A stretch of 64,000 nt of DNA from CALDTK01 sp041744755 (GTDB taxonomy: Bacteria; Bacteroidota; Bacteroidia; Chitinophagales; Saprospiraceae), in the NCBI GenBank assembly GCA_041744755.1, contig JBGTKC010000064.1, forward strand, positions 1 through 64,000, written 5' to 3'. The notes below the pieces were generated by a model that searched no databases, was not told the origin of the DNA, and saw only the letters and a program-made list of their open reading frames with translations. Below are positions 8,185 to 16,475 of this stretch, piece by piece. How positions within the stretch are numbered: position 1 is the stretch's first letter; every line of letters begins with the position of its first letter. Made by a program: the position numbers and the translations under genes.

Positions 8185-8730
8185 ATGAAATTCTATGCTA
8201 CACCCTCCTTCGCCGTTATCACCTACCTGTTGCTTTTGGAGTCTTGTAGTCCGCGGCTCACGGTGCTCGACTCGCAGGTGAGGGATGAAAATGGTTGGTC
8301 GGAGCTGGAGCTGGGCAAAATCCAGTTCTACCTCAGTGAGGACCTGATCCTGTCGCGCGAGCGAAAGAGCGGGTCGACCGCAATCGTCGAGGGACGAGTC
8401 CGCGTGAAGGACGGGCGCAACGTTGAAGACCTGGTCTTCGAGCGGGGCACCCCGGGCGTGGTATTGTTCCAAACTTCAGAGGGAAATCTCGCCATTGGCT
8501 TCGACGCCCGTCGTGACGACCGCTACCTGATGTTTGGTCCGAATCCGAAGCGTGACAACGTTTATACTCTGCTCGGGAAGTCTGCCGGCCCGAACGGGGC
8601 CCTCGTCACTTACGACGACAAACAGTGGGAAGTTGGCCTCGGCAATGCAGAAACGCGTCTCCTCTTCGACCTCCGCCGCAGCGGCAATACGAAGCGGGAT
8701 CGACAGAGCGTCGGCGGGCGGAAGCTGTAA
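8185..8730 (+). CDS. Hypothetical lipoprotein
   Basis: 181 residues, not recognised. The first 20 residues form a lipoprotein signal with lipobox LESC, so it is probably anchored in a membrane. The rest is beta-rich and hydrophilic, with YLSEDLILSRERKSGSTAIVEGRVRVKDGR and a weakly similar second half; similar lipoproteins with a repeated beta layout occur in Bacteroidota without known function. It is a lone gene between divergent and convergent neighbours. Confidence 0.65.
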   Translation: MKFYATPSFAVITYLLLLESCSPRLTVLDSQVRDENGWSELELGKIQFYLSEDLILSRERKSGSTAIVEGRVRVKDGRNVEDLVFERGTPGVVLFQTSEGNLAIGFDARRDDRYLMFGPNPKRDNVYTLLGKSAGPNGALVTYDDKQWEVGLGNAETRLLFDLRRSGNTKRDRQSVGGRKL

Positions 8731-8865
8731 GGTGTTGCGGTGACCCAGAATCGGCTGTCGCTCCGTCAGCTCTTCAAGCTGCCGACAACGGTAATTTACG
8801 CGGCATGGGCGTCCCTTTGGCCGGGAGGTACGTGGCGGCACAAAGCAGTGCCGCGGCAAGACTAC

Positions 8866-9567
8866 CTATGACGGTGGCCTCAGGGCCTTCGTGACCGGCT
8901 TAGCACGCCTTACTAAACCTTCCTTGAAGGGGACAAACCGAAATGCGCCCAACTCCTCACTGCGGAATTCTGTTTCGGCGTGGCGCGTGATCCGCTGCAT
9001 CACCTGCGTGTGGTCGCCGCCCACCGGTACGATCATCGAGCCACCGATCGTCAGTTGGGATAATAGTACTGCGGGGACGTGCGCCGCACCGGCCGTCAGC
9101 AGGATTCGGTCGAACGGACCGTAGGCGGGCAGCCCCTTGAAACCGTCCTTCAGGAAGCACCGGATAGAGCCGAAGCGGTGTTGCCCGAGGAGGGTGTTCG
9201 TTTTCACGTACAGGTCCTCCTGGCGCTCGAGTGTGTACACGCGCATCCCCATCGTCGCGAGCACCGCGGCCTGGTAGCCCGAACCGGTGCCGATCTCGAG
9301 GATCTTGTCCTGAGGCTTGGCTCTTAACCACGCGCTCTGAGCAGCGACGGTGTACGGTTGGCTAATGGTCTGCTCTCTGCCGATTGGTAGGGCGCGGTCT
9401 TCGTAAGCGCGGTCCTCGTAGACCTTACCGACGAACCAGTGCCGAGGGACCTTGCCGATCGCTCCGAGTACGGCCTCATCCTTGATCCCCTTCTCGCGGA
9501 GGGCCTGCACGAGCCGGCGGCGGTGGCCGATGTGGATGTAGTCGTCGATATATTGTCGCGTCGTCAT
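8866..9567 (-). CDS. pcm: Protein-L-isoaspartate O-methyltransferase
   Basis: 233 residues from ATG 9567. It methylates isoaspartyl residues in aged proteins using S-adenosylmethionine. Evidence: PRHWFVGKVYEDRAYEDRALPIG near the N-terminus, QTISQPYTVA (substrate loop), and SAM motif I ILEIGTGSGYQAAVLA with a later RILLTAGAAHVP. An upstream in-frame ATG (9588) is less likely because the start at 9567 fits the family and a TATGTTTG promoter box lies 18 nt upstream. Confidence 0.93.
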   Translation of the reverse strand: MTTRQYIDDYIHIGHRRRLVQALREKGIKDEAVLGAIGKVPRHWFVGKVYEDRAYEDRALPIGREQTISQPYTVAAQSAWLRAKPQDKILEIGTGSGYQAAVLATMGMRVYTLERQEDLYVKTNTLLGQHRFGSIRCFLKDGFKGLPAYGPFDRILLTAGAAHVPAVLLSQLTIGGSMIVPVGGDHTQVMQRITRHAETEFRSEELGAFRFVPFKEGLVRRAKPVTKALRPPS

Positions 9568-9585
9568 AAAGGGTAACCCTGCGCC

Positions 9586-9593
9586 CAAACATA
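9586..9593 (-). promoter_or_regulatory. -7 promoter box of pcm (TATGTTTG)
   Basis: A perfect TAnnTTTG on the minus strand, 18 nt before the pcm ATG. The implied 5' leader is about 13-15 nt and has no Shine-Dalgarno. It lies inside the longer alternative reading frame of pcm, supporting the shorter start. Confidence 0.55.
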
Positions 9594-9633
9594 CGCGTCT
9601 ACCACTTGCGAAATCGCGGGACCCCTCGATTGT

Positions 9634-10881
9634 TCAGGCCCTGCGGAGCGCCTGACCCATCCAAAAAGTGGGCTTGTAGATTTTGGCCCTGAGTTCCAAG
9701 TCGGTATACATCCGGGAGAGCACGTTGATGGCGTTGGGATTTCCGTCGATGATGTTGGCGAGCGTATTGACGATCCAGGGGTAGCCCAAGGACTTCTGGA
9801 TCCGGTAGCTTACCTCCATCTCCGCGCCGAGCACGCGTTTGATCCGCACGTCGTAGGCGCTGAGGTCATCGGCCGAGAGCTTGTTTTCGCGTAAGCTAAT
9901 TATGGCCTGCTCCGCTGCGATGATCCCGGAGTACATCCCGTTGCCAATGCCTTCGCCCGTAAGCGGGTCGATCATGTGGGCGGCGTCCCCGAGCACCATG
10001 TACGCGTCGCCACTGGCGCGGCGCAGCTTCGAGCCTAGCGGCAGCGGGTAGCCGACGATCTTCTCCTCGAGGGTGGCCCCGGCGTAGCGATTGGCCAGGA
10101 GCGGGTGGGACTCGACGATCTTGATTACTTCGTCGCGTAGGCTTATTCCAGACTTCTTGAGCTTGTCGGTCCGCATCCCGAGGCCGACGTTGCTATACCC
10201 ACCAGGGAGCGGAAAGGTCCAGAAATAGCCCGGCAGGTATTCTTTGAGAAAATGCAGCTCTATATAGCCGTCGGGGTGGTAGCCAGTGACGCCCGTCATG
10301 TAGGCGCGTACGGCGCCTGCGTGGTGCTCGTTGCGCTTCGTGATCCCGGCTACGTTGCGCGCGAAGCTCGACTGTGCCCCGTCCGCGACCAGGAGCAGCC
10401 GACAGGTATGCTTCCACGAGCCATCTCCGTTGCTCAAGGCCCAGGCGCCGTGCTCGCGCTCGACACTGGTGACGTGAATCCCGAACTGGAGGTCGATATT
10501 GTCAAAGCGCCGCAGCTCATCTACCATGAACCGGTCGAAATCCAATCGGCGGCTCACGAAGCCCGCACTTTGGTCCGGATCTGCCGGCTTTAAGATACTG
10601 AACGGAATCTCGATGAGCTTCCCGTTGGGCGCCCCGAAGCGTATACCGTTGACCGGTTCCACGGCCTGCGTCGCGACGAGGCGATTGAGGGACTCGGGGT
10701 CGAGGCGTCTGAGTAGTGTGGTCACCTTACCCGAGAGAGCGTCCCCGCAGACCTTATCGCGCGGGAAGGTGGCCTTGTCGACGATCGTACACGAGTGCCC
10801 TTCTTTAGCCAGGCGCCAGGCGGCGGCGGCGCCCGCGGGTCCGGCGCCGATAATGAGGACTTCCGAGTGTGGCGTTTTCAA
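9634..10881 (-). CDS. Geranylgeranyl reductase-family FAD oxidoreductase
   Basis: About 415 residues with an N-terminal Rossmann dinucleotide-binding motif (VLIIGAGPAGAAAAWRLA), CGDALSGK (the family's Cys motif) and the second FAD motif VLGDAAHMIDPLTGEGIGNGM. The family reduces isoprenoid double bonds (ChlP/BchP, archaeal lipids); the bacterial substrate here, possibly a quinone or carotenoid side chain, is unknown. There is no ATG: TTG 10881, TTG 10890 or GTG 10902 could start it, and I prefer 10881 (MKTPHSEVLI). It follows the histidine kinase gene by about 29 nt. Confidence 0.85.
   Translation of the reverse strand: MKTPHSEVLIIGAGPAGAAAAWRLAKEGHSCTIVDKATFPRDKVCGDALSGKVTTLLRRLDPESLNRLVATQAVEPVNGIRFGAPNGKLIEIPFSILKPADPDQSAGFVSRRLDFDRFMVDELRRFDNIDLQFGIHVTSVEREHGAWALSNGDGSWKHTCRLLLVADGAQSSFARNVAGITKRNEHHAGAVRAYMTGVTGYHPDGYIELHFLKEYLPGYFWTFPLPGGYSNVGLGMRTDKLKKSGISLRDEVIKIVESHPLLANRYAGATLEEKIVGYPLPLGSKLRRASGDAYMVLGDAAHMIDPLTGEGIGNGMYSGIIAAEQAIISLRENKLSADDLSAYDVRIKRVLGAEMEVSYRIQKSLGYPWIVNTLANIIDGNPNAINVLSRMYTDLELRAKIYKPTFWMGQALRRA
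9882..9897 (+). repeat. GTTTT-GNAA mini-hairpin motif, copy 7 (weak)
   Basis: TGTTTTCGCGTAAGCT: inner two pairs intact, outer pair C-T mismatched, loop GTAA. Antisense inside the flavoprotein gene, over codons for LRENK. The least certain member. Confidence 0.4.
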
Positions 10882-10910
10882 GGGCGGCAAGATAGAGCCC
10901 ACCCCACCGC

Positions 10911-12743
10911 TCACGTGGTTGCGATCTGCTGCGCGCGAATTGGCTGCGATAGCCTGCGCGGCAGCTCGAGGACGAAGCACGCGCCCGGACCGTAGGCCGC
11001 GTCGACGTAGAGGCGCCCTCCGTGCGCCTCTACGCTCTCCCTGGAGATCGCTAAACCCAGTCCCGTCCCCTCCGTTCCGTCCCCAGCCCCACGGCGAAAC
11101 CGGCCGAAGATGCGTTCGCGGTCCTCGACCCTTACCCCGGGGCCCTGGTCCGACACCGTGATTCTCGCCCCGCCGGTGACGATGTGGCACTCGATACCGA
11201 TGCTTCCGCCCTCGGGAGAGTAGCGGATCGCATTCGTGAGCAAGTTGTTGACTGCCGACTCCACACGCCCGCCGTCTGCCTCCACGTGGTAGGGCTCTGA
11301 AAGGGCCTCCAGCTTGATATGGACTCGCTTGTCCTTCGCCAGCGGGGCCACATTCTCTCTCGCGAGGGCGAGCAGTGCGTTAAGTTCGACCTGCGACAAA
11401 TTGAGCCGCGAGGCTCCCGCCTCGTCGCGCGACAGCGTCAGCACCTCGTCGATCATGCGCGTGAGGCGCTTGGTGTTGTGCCGGATGGTCTGCGTCAGTT
11501 CGCGCTGGTCTTCGTCGAGGGGTCCGAGGCGTACGTCCTCCAGGAGGTTCACGCTCATTATGATGGCTGCCATCGGAGTCTTCATCTCGTGACTCAGCCC
11601 CGCCAGGTAGTCCGTCTGTTCGTGGGTGCGTTGCTCGTAGTCGGTGACGTCCTTCAGCAGCACGATATAATCCCCCCCAGCGCCCCTGTCCACCTCAGCC
11701 AGACGGATAACGCGCTCCTGGTAGTAGCGAACGGTGTTGTCGGAATTCGTGACGGCGAAAGGTTCGATTCCATTTGCGCGCCCGAGGGCGATTGGCGTAA
11801 ACAGCTGTTGCAGGCGCGGCCGCCCGAGCGCGAGATCGGGCATGTAGCGCCCTAGTACCTCACGCTCCTCTACGTGGAGGTAGTCGGCCATACCTGCGTT
11901 GATGAAGACCACCCGGCGCTCGGCATCCATGCCGAGGATAAAATCGTCGAGCTGGTCGACGAGTGTCTTGAGCCGCGTACGGCTCTCGAGAAGGGCCGCC
12001 TGGCTCTGATCCGAACCGAGCGCGAGCTTCGCGGCCATGGCGTTGAAGCTCCTCGCCAGACGACCGAATTCGTCCTGCCGCTGGAGATCGAGGCGGGTGT
12101 CGTAATTGCCCTCGGTGATGTGGGCGATGCTTTCGCTAAAACGAGCGATTGGCCTGGCCACGTAACGCGGCAACCAGATTAGCACGAAGATACTGAATGC
12201 TACACACGCCCCGAGGATAAGCGAAATGGAGGTGAGGGCCGATTTGGACTGACGCTTAGCAGAATCGATCTCCGCCTCGAGCACGTTTGCATTGTGAGCG
12301 TAAACCCCTTGCAACCTACGGGAGATGTCCCCGAGCAGTTCCTCTATCTGCGCTGCTTGCAAGCTGTTCTCGACTGCGACGTTCACGCGGAGCATTTGGT
12401 CCGCATCCGACTTTAGCTCCGCGATAATGACCTGGTCAACTCCACTGATGGGGCGAGCGAAAAGGAATAGCGCATCTTGCTTAATCCTTTCGGCGAAGCG
12501 TAACCTGCGTTGCGTCAGTTCTTCAATCAGGCTTTCGCCAGCAAGAGTCACGGGGGTGCCGTGGAGCATAGCGGCCTCGAAGCCCAGCGATTGTGCGAGT
12601 TCGAGGCGTTCGTAAGCGGTGTCGGCCACGAGGGAAACCGACTGCGTGATTTTCGTGAAAAACCACACCGACACCCCGCCCAGAAGCACGATGACGATTA
12701 GCAAGGACGCAATGCCCAGCGCGATGCGTGCTTTAATGGTCAT
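10911..12743 (-). CDS. KinB-like membrane sensor histidine kinase
   Basis: 610 residues: TM1 (about 9-30), a helical periplasmic sensor (about 31-168), TM2 (about 170-192), HAMP (about 192-245), PAS (about 256-365), HisKA with the phospho-accepting His in SHEMKTP (residue 385) and a HATPase domain with N box NNLLTNAIRY, DQGPGV and GTGLGLAIS. The order matches Pseudomonas KinB. It presumably phosphorylates a response regulator; the NtrC-type gene at 13860 is the only candidate nearby. Downstream of the sigma-factor gene, with a hairpin between them. Confidence 0.92.
   Translation of the reverse strand: MTIKARIALGIASLLIVIVLLGGVSVWFFTKITQSVSLVADTAYERLELAQSLGFEAAMLHGTPVTLAGESLIEELTQRRLRFAERIKQDALFLFARPISGVDQVIIAELKSDADQMLRVNVAVENSLQAAQIEELLGDISRRLQGVYAHNANVLEAEIDSAKRQSKSALTSISLILGACVAFSIFVLIWLPRYVARPIARFSESIAHITEGNYDTRLDLQRQDEFGRLARSFNAMAAKLALGSDQSQAALLESRTRLKTLVDQLDDFILGMDAERRVVFINAGMADYLHVEEREVLGRYMPDLALGRPRLQQLFTPIALGRANGIEPFAVTNSDNTVRYYQERVIRLAEVDRGAGGDYIVLLKDVTDYEQRTHEQTDYLAGLSHEMKTPMAAIIMSVNLLEDVRLGPLDEDQRELTQTIRHNTKRLTRMIDEVLTLSRDEAGASRLNLSQVELNALLALARENVAPLAKDKRVHIKLEALSEPYHVEADGGRVESAVNNLLTNAIRYSPEGGSIGIECHIVTGGARITVSDQGPGVRVEDRERIFGRFRRGAGDGTEGTGLGLAISRESVEAHGGRLYVDAAYGPGACFVLELPRRLSQPIRAQQIATT
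12128..12143 (-). repeat. GTTTT-GNAA mini-hairpin motif, copy 8
   Basis: CGTTTTAGCGAAAGCA on the minus strand: two inner pairs intact, outer pair A-A mismatched, loop GAAA. Sense orientation in the kinase gene, coding RFSES at the start of HAMP. Confidence 0.6.
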
Positions 12744-12759
12744 GGGCTACAAATGCAAA

Positions 12760-12784
12760 CGCCCGCCGGGTGTACCGACGGGCG
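12760..12784 (-). terminator. Hairpin between sigma-factor and kinase genes
   Basis: On the minus strand a 10-bp stem CGCCCGTCGG / CCGGCGGGCG (one G-T wobble) encloses loop TACAC and is followed by TTTGCATTTG. It lies 87 nt after the sigma-factor stop and 16 nt before the kinase ATG. It could be a weak terminator or attenuator that lowers kinase expression, or an mRNA processing site. Confidence 0.6.
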
Positions 12785-12871
12785 AGTGAAGGATTTGCCA
12801 CGTGAAGGCTTGGGTAAGCGCTGCAGGGTTAAACGTGTCGTGACTGTATGTTACATGCTGTGGCGAAGCGA

Positions 12872-13474
12872 CTAGGCGCTCAAAGCTGATTGGTTCACGG
12901 CATACCGCTGCTCGATGAGCCCACGGAGGCGACGGCGAGCAAAGAAGATGCGACTCTTGACGGTCCCGATCGGGATACACATCGCCTGAGCGATCTCGTC
13001 GTACTGATAACCCTCGTAGAACATACGGAATGGCGTGCTGTACGCTTCCCCGATCTTGTCGAGGATCTCGGCGAGGTCGGTAAACTGCAGGTCGCTAATG
13101 CCCTCATTGTAGCTCGGATTAATGTCCAGGCTGTAGGCGTGGTTATCGATTGGCTCCTGATAGATGTTGCGGCGCTTCTTCTTGCGGTAGCCGTTGATGA
13201 AAGTGTTCCGCATGATGGTCGCGGCCCACGCCTTGAAGTTCGTGCCGGCCACGAACTTGTCGCGATTGCGATACGCGCGCATAGCGGTCTCCTGCACGAG
13301 ATCCTCGGCGTCCTCGCGGCTCTTGCTGAGGTTCAGGGCGAACGCGAACAGGTACCGGTTGTACCGGTTCATCAGCTCGCTAAACTGGGCATCGTTGAGT
13401 TCGGTCTCGGGGGAGGGTTTGGGGATTGCGGGTGCCACGGGAGTTGTCGCCGAGGAATTTGCGGGAGTAGGCAT
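12872..13474 (-). CDS. ECF-type RNA polymerase sigma factor
   Basis: 200 residues from ATG 13474. Region 2 spans about residues 35-105 (RYNRYLFAFALNLSKSREDAEDLVQET, KAWAATIMRNTFINGYRK) and region 4 about 135-190 (YEGYQYDEIAQAMCIPIGTVKSRIFFARRRL). Strongly resembles the widespread Bacteroidota ECF sigma factors lacking an adjacent anti-sigma gene. The N-terminal 30 residues are Pro/Ala/Thr rich and probably disordered. An upstream in-frame ATG at 13555 is less likely. A 27-residue membrane ORF and a TACCTTTG promoter lie just upstream. Confidence 0.93.
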   Translation of the reverse strand: MPTPANSSATTPVAPAIPKPSPETELNDAQFSELMNRYNRYLFAFALNLSKSREDAEDLVQETAMRAYRNRDKFVAGTNFKAWAATIMRNTFINGYRKKKRRNIYQEPIDNHAYSLDINPSYNEGISDLQFTDLAEILDKIGEAYSTPFRMFYEGYQYDEIAQAMCIPIGTVKSRIFFARRRLRGLIEQRYAVNQSALSA

Positions 13475-13523
13475 GTAAGTTGGTTTTCGTGCGAGAAAAA
13501 TGTGTGGGTAGATCGTTTGAAAA

Positions 13524-13607
13524 TTAGGCCACCTTGTTGAAGTCGACAAAGGCAACGTAGAGGAAGTAGGCTATCAACAACAGCAGCGCAATAAACACAA
13601 TCGCCAT
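13524..13607 (-). CDS. Small single-pass membrane peptide (27 aa)
   Basis: ATG 13607 opens a 27-codon frame, MAIVFIALLLLIAYFLYVAF followed by VDFNKVA, that is almost wholly one transmembrane helix. It is preceded by a -7 box (TACCTTTG, 13671-13678) and ends 49 nt before the sigma-factor ATG, so it would be the first gene of that operon. It is too short to assign to a family. It could be a small regulator of a membrane partner or a leader peptide. The amphipathic start and charged C-terminal tail favour real coding, but no homology can be checked here. Confidence 0.45.
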   Translation of the reverse strand: MAIVFIALLLLIAYFLYVAFVDFNKVA

Positions 13608-13670
13608 ATTGCTCAAGCTTGGTTGGGTCCACGGGAAAACTCCCCCTCGGAGGCAGCGCAAATCTGGCAC

Positions 13671-13678
13671 CAAAGGTA
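13671..13678 (-). promoter_or_regulatory. -7 promoter box upstream of membrane peptide and sigma factor (TACCTTTG)
   Basis: Perfect TAnnTTTG on the minus strand, 63 nt before the 27-codon ORF. The surrounding 13680-13740 is AT-rich compared with the rest of the window, as expected for a promoter. Probably drives the peptide and the sigma-factor gene. Confidence 0.5.
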
Positions 13679-13859
13679 GCGATGCTACAACCAGGATTTC
13701 TTAAACCATTAAAATTCAGTTAATTGTTCGAACACATATGGAGAATTGCAGTCTCTGCACACCTTGGGCAACCATACCAAAATGAAAAAGGCTTACCGTT
13801 ATGGGGACCGCTCCTTTCCGAATCGGAGGACCGGCGGCAGCACCATCTGCCTATTTCAG

Positions 13860-15248
13860 CTACAGCTTGTCTTTGAGACCGTACTCGTCGAGCTTGCGGT
13901 AGAGTGTAGTAAGGCCGATACGGAGGAGCTCGGCGGCGCGGCTTTTGTTCCCACTTACCATCGTCATCACACGCTCAATGTGCAGCTGCTCGACTTCCGA
14001 GAGTGCGGTAGCCGGCAAGGACGTCAGACCGGAGGGGTCGGAGGCACCACCGGGATGGGACTGCGCCGTGTTGCTTTCGCCAAAACCGATGGGCAGGTCC
14101 TTGGCGGAGAGCTTCTCGGAAGAGCTAAGGATCAGGGTGCGCTCGATGAAATTGCGGAGTTCGCGCACGTTCCCTTGCCACGGATGGCGCAGGAGGGCCT
14201 GCTGGAAATCGCGGTCCATACCACGCACGCCGCTCTTCATGGCCGGGGCCAGCGTGTCGATGAACAGTTGCGCGAGCAACGGGATGTCCTCGGCGCGGTC
14301 GACGAGTGCCGGCAGGTCGACCACGAATGTGCTGAGGCGGTAATATAGGTCGAGCCGGAAGCGCCCCGCCTGGGCCTCGGCGAGCAAGTCCCGATTCGTA
14401 GCTGCGATCACGCGTACGTCAACCCGCTGCTCGGTGGTGCTCCCGACCTTCATAAAGGCGCCGTTCTCCAAGACGCGCAACAGCCGCGCCTGCAAGCCCG
14501 CATCCATCTCCCCGAGCTCGTCGAGGAAGATGGTCCCGCCGTCGGCCTCCTCGAAGAGCCCACGCTTGGTCCTGGTGGCGCCCGTGAACGCGCCCGCCAC
14601 GTGACCGAACATCTCACTCTCGAGCAGCTCCTTCGAGAAGGCCGCGCAATTGATCGCCACGAAGCTCTCACGCTTGCGGACGCTCGTGTAGTGGATAGCG
14701 TTGGCGAATACCTCCTTACCTGTACCCGTGGGACCGGTTATGAGGACGGTCGCCTCTGTCGGCGCGACCTGCTGGGCGAGCTGCTTCGACCGCAAGATCT
14801 GCGGACTCCGACCCACGATCTTGTCGAAGCCATGGGCCGCTTCGTTCTGCTTCTCGATGTAGCGCAGCTTGTACTGCGCTTTCGACTTCTCAGCTGCGCG
14901 TTCGACGAGCGGGATGAGGCGATTGTTATCATCACCTTTCATAAGATAGTCGAAAGCCCCGGCCTTGATGGCCTGGACCCCGTCCACGATCGAGCCTTCG
15001 GCCGTAAGTTGGACCACCTCCATCTCAGGTTTGGTAGCCCGCATATCGGCAGTGAGTTGGAGACCATTGCTATCGGGTAGGCGCACGTCACAAATGCAGA
15101 CGTGAAAATCGGCCGCGAACGCTTTGCTCAGGCCTTCCTTGCCGGTGGCCGCCGTGACCACTGAGTAGCCCTCTAACTTCAGAATACGCGAAAGCAGCAG
15201 ACGGATGTCGTCCTCGTCGTCGATGATGAGCACGTTGGCTTGGGGCAT
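13860..15248 (-). CDS. Sigma-54-dependent NtrC-type response regulator
   Basis: 462 residues: receiver (about 5-115, phospho-acceptor Asp54 in CDVRLPDSNG), AAA+ ATPase (about 140-370) with Walker A GPTGTGKE and the sigma-54 contact loop GAFTGA, arginine-finger region, and a C-terminal Fis-type helix-turn-helix (NKSRAAELLRIGLTTLYRKLDEYGL). It activates sigma-54 promoters on phosphorylation. Start ATG 15248 (MPQANVLIID). The histidine kinase at 10911-12743 is a plausible partner. It lies 19 nt downstream of hldD. A hairpin-motif copy codes GFGES in the linker before the HTH. Confidence 0.95.
   Translation of the reverse strand: MPQANVLIIDDEDDIRLLLSRILKLEGYSVVTAATGKEGLSKAFAADFHVCICDVRLPDSNGLQLTADMRATKPEMEVVQLTAEGSIVDGVQAIKAGAFDYLMKGDDNNRLIPLVERAAEKSKAQYKLRYIEKQNEAAHGFDKIVGRSPQILRSKQLAQQVAPTEATVLITGPTGTGKEVFANAIHYTSVRKRESFVAINCAAFSKELLESEMFGHVAGAFTGATRTKRGLFEEADGGTIFLDELGEMDAGLQARLLRVLENGAFMKVGSTTEQRVDVRVIAATNRDLLAEAQAGRFRLDLYYRLSTFVVDLPALVDRAEDIPLLAQLFIDTLAPAMKSGVRGMDRDFQQALLRHPWQGNVRELRNFIERTLILSSSEKLSAKDLPIGFGESNTAQSHPGGASDPSGLTSLPATALSEVEQLHIERVMTMVSGNKSRAAELLRIGLTTLYRKLDEYGLKDKL
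14072..14087 (-). repeat. GTTTT-GNAA mini-hairpin motif, copy 9
   Basis: GGTTTTGGCGAAAGCA on the minus strand: one base off the type copy, outer pair G-A mismatched, loop GAAA. Sense orientation, in the linker of the NtrC-type gene. Confidence 0.85.
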
Positions 15249-15267
15249 GGCGTTGGTTGTGCAGGGT

Positions 15268-16233
15268 TCAGCAGGACATTTTCGCCAGGAGGTAGTCGTG
15301 GACATACTCGTACACCCCGTCCTCTAAAGTTGTAAAAGCGCGGTCGTACCCGGCGGCGCGCAATTTGGTGATGTCGGCCTCGGTAAAGTATTGGTAGGCG
15401 TCCCGGATGTCGAGCGGCGTATCTATGTACTCGATGGCCGGCTCGCGGGACAAAGCCGCGAATACCGCGACCGCGAGATCCTTAAAGGTTCGTGCGCGAC
15501 CGGTGCCGAGATTGTAAAGCCCGGAGGCCGGACGATGGGCGAGCAACCAGGTTAAGACCTCGCACACGTCGTCGACGTAGACGAAGTCCCGTGATTGTTC
15601 CCCGTCAGCGATGCCGGGCCGGTGGGACCTAAAGAGCTTTACTCTGCCGGAGATGCAAATCTGCTGGAAAGCCTGTAGAACCACACTCGCCATGCGGTCC
15701 TTATGCTCCTCGTGCGGTCCGTAGACATTAAAAAACTTTAAGCCCGCCCAGAACGGGGGATGGTAGTCTCGTCCGCTGGCCCAGACATCGAAGTCGTGTT
15801 TGCTCCGCCCGTAGGCGTTGAGGGGCACTAATTTTGTCAAGAGTTCGGGGGCCTCGCGATAACCAAGCTCACCACCGCCATAGGTCGAGGCGCTGCTGGC
15901 GTATATGAACGGCAACTGCCGCTCGCTACAGAAGTCCCAGAGGAGCTGACTCGGCAGGAGGTTGTGCTCGAGGAAGAGCGCCTCATCGATCTCAGTCGTA
16001 TCGGTAAGGGCCCCGAGGTGGAACACGGCCCGCACGTCGGCTCCAGCGTCACGGAGGTAGGCCTCGAGGTGCACGCGTTCGACCTTCTTTCGGAAGTCAG
16101 CTCCATCGAGGTGCTGTGCCCTATCTAAGCGATCGAAGTCGTCGACGAGCACGAGGTCCTCGCGACCTATCGCGTTAAGGTGCTTCACGAGGACACTACC
16201 GATAAATCCAGCCGCACCAGTCACTATCGTCAC
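15268..16233 (-). CDS. hldD: ADP-glyceromanno-heptose 6-epimerase
   Basis: 321 residues of an extended short-chain dehydrogenase. It interconverts ADP-D-glycero- and ADP-L-glycero-D-manno-heptose for LPS inner core. Seen: N-terminal NADP-binding TIVTGAAGFIGS, IYASSASTYG, catalytic YGRSK, and the HldD signature GLKFFNVYGPHEEHKDRMASV followed by DFVYVDDV. No ATG fits; GTG 16233 gives MTIVTGAAG and agrees with family length (about 310-330), whereas the longer open frame runs into the riboswitch region. A generic NAD-dependent epimerase is the alternative. Confidence 0.88.
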   Translation of the reverse strand: MTIVTGAAGFIGSVLVKHLNAIGREDLVLVDDFDRLDRAQHLDGADFRKKVERVHLEAYLRDAGADVRAVFHLGALTDTTEIDEALFLEHNLLPSQLLWDFCSERQLPFIYASSASTYGGGELGYREAPELLTKLVPLNAYGRSKHDFDVWASGRDYHPPFWAGLKFFNVYGPHEEHKDRMASVVLQAFQQICISGRVKLFRSHRPGIADGEQSRDFVYVDDVCEVLTWLLAHRPASGLYNLGTGRARTFKDLAVAVFAALSREPAIEYIDTPLDIRDAYQYFTEADITKLRAAGYDRAFTTLEDGVYEYVHDYLLAKMSC

Positions 16234-16270
16234 GACGCGAAGGTGGGGCAATCTCTGGACAAACTTCGCG

Positions 16271-16278
16271 TATGTTTG
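16271..16278 (+). promoter_or_regulatory. -7 promoter box before the riboswitch (TATGTTTG)
   Basis: Perfect TAnnTTTG on the plus strand ending 15 nt before the first paired base of the cobalamin riboswitch, exactly where its promoter should be. No obvious -33 element. Confidence 0.6.
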
Positions 16279-16293
16279 CCCTTGCGCTGAGGT

Positions 16294-16475
16294 AATCGTG
16301 TACGAAGGTGCACGATTTGAAAAGGGAATCCCGTGTGAACCGGGAACTGTACCCGCAGCTGTAAGTCGCACGGGGATCCTTAGGGCTCCCTACCGAAGGG
16401 CCTTGCGCGCCACTGGCCCTTGCGGGTCGGGAAGGCCGCCCACAGGACGATGAGTCAGAAGACCTGCCTTGACGC
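16294..16475 (+). ncRNA. Cobalamin riboswitch
   Basis: The conserved core elements occur in order: a 7-bp stem AATCGTG/CACGATT (16294-16300 with 16311-16317), AAAAGGGAAT, the GTGTGAA...CGGGAACTGTACCCGCAGCTGTA B12-box region (16338-16366), CCACTGG, GGGAAGGC, and the closing GATGAGTCAGAAGACCTGCC. This is the AdoCbl-type cobalamin element. Downstream, GGCAGGTCT (16522-16530) is the exact complement of AGACCTGCC (16460-16468), a likely expression-platform switch. It precedes a two-gene operon of secreted proteins, so those are predicted to be repressed when corrinoid is plentiful. Confidence 0.93.

Noticed and set aside
11756..11775. GGTTCGATTCC in the kinase gene
   Set aside because: It lies in coding sequence with no cloverleaf around it.
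12486..12545. Two half-like matches in the kinase gene (TCCTTTCGGCGAAGCG and GGCTTTCGCCAGCAAG)
   Set aside because: The hairpins are intact but the AAAAC/GTTTT side is broken. They may be decayed copies; left out of the count.
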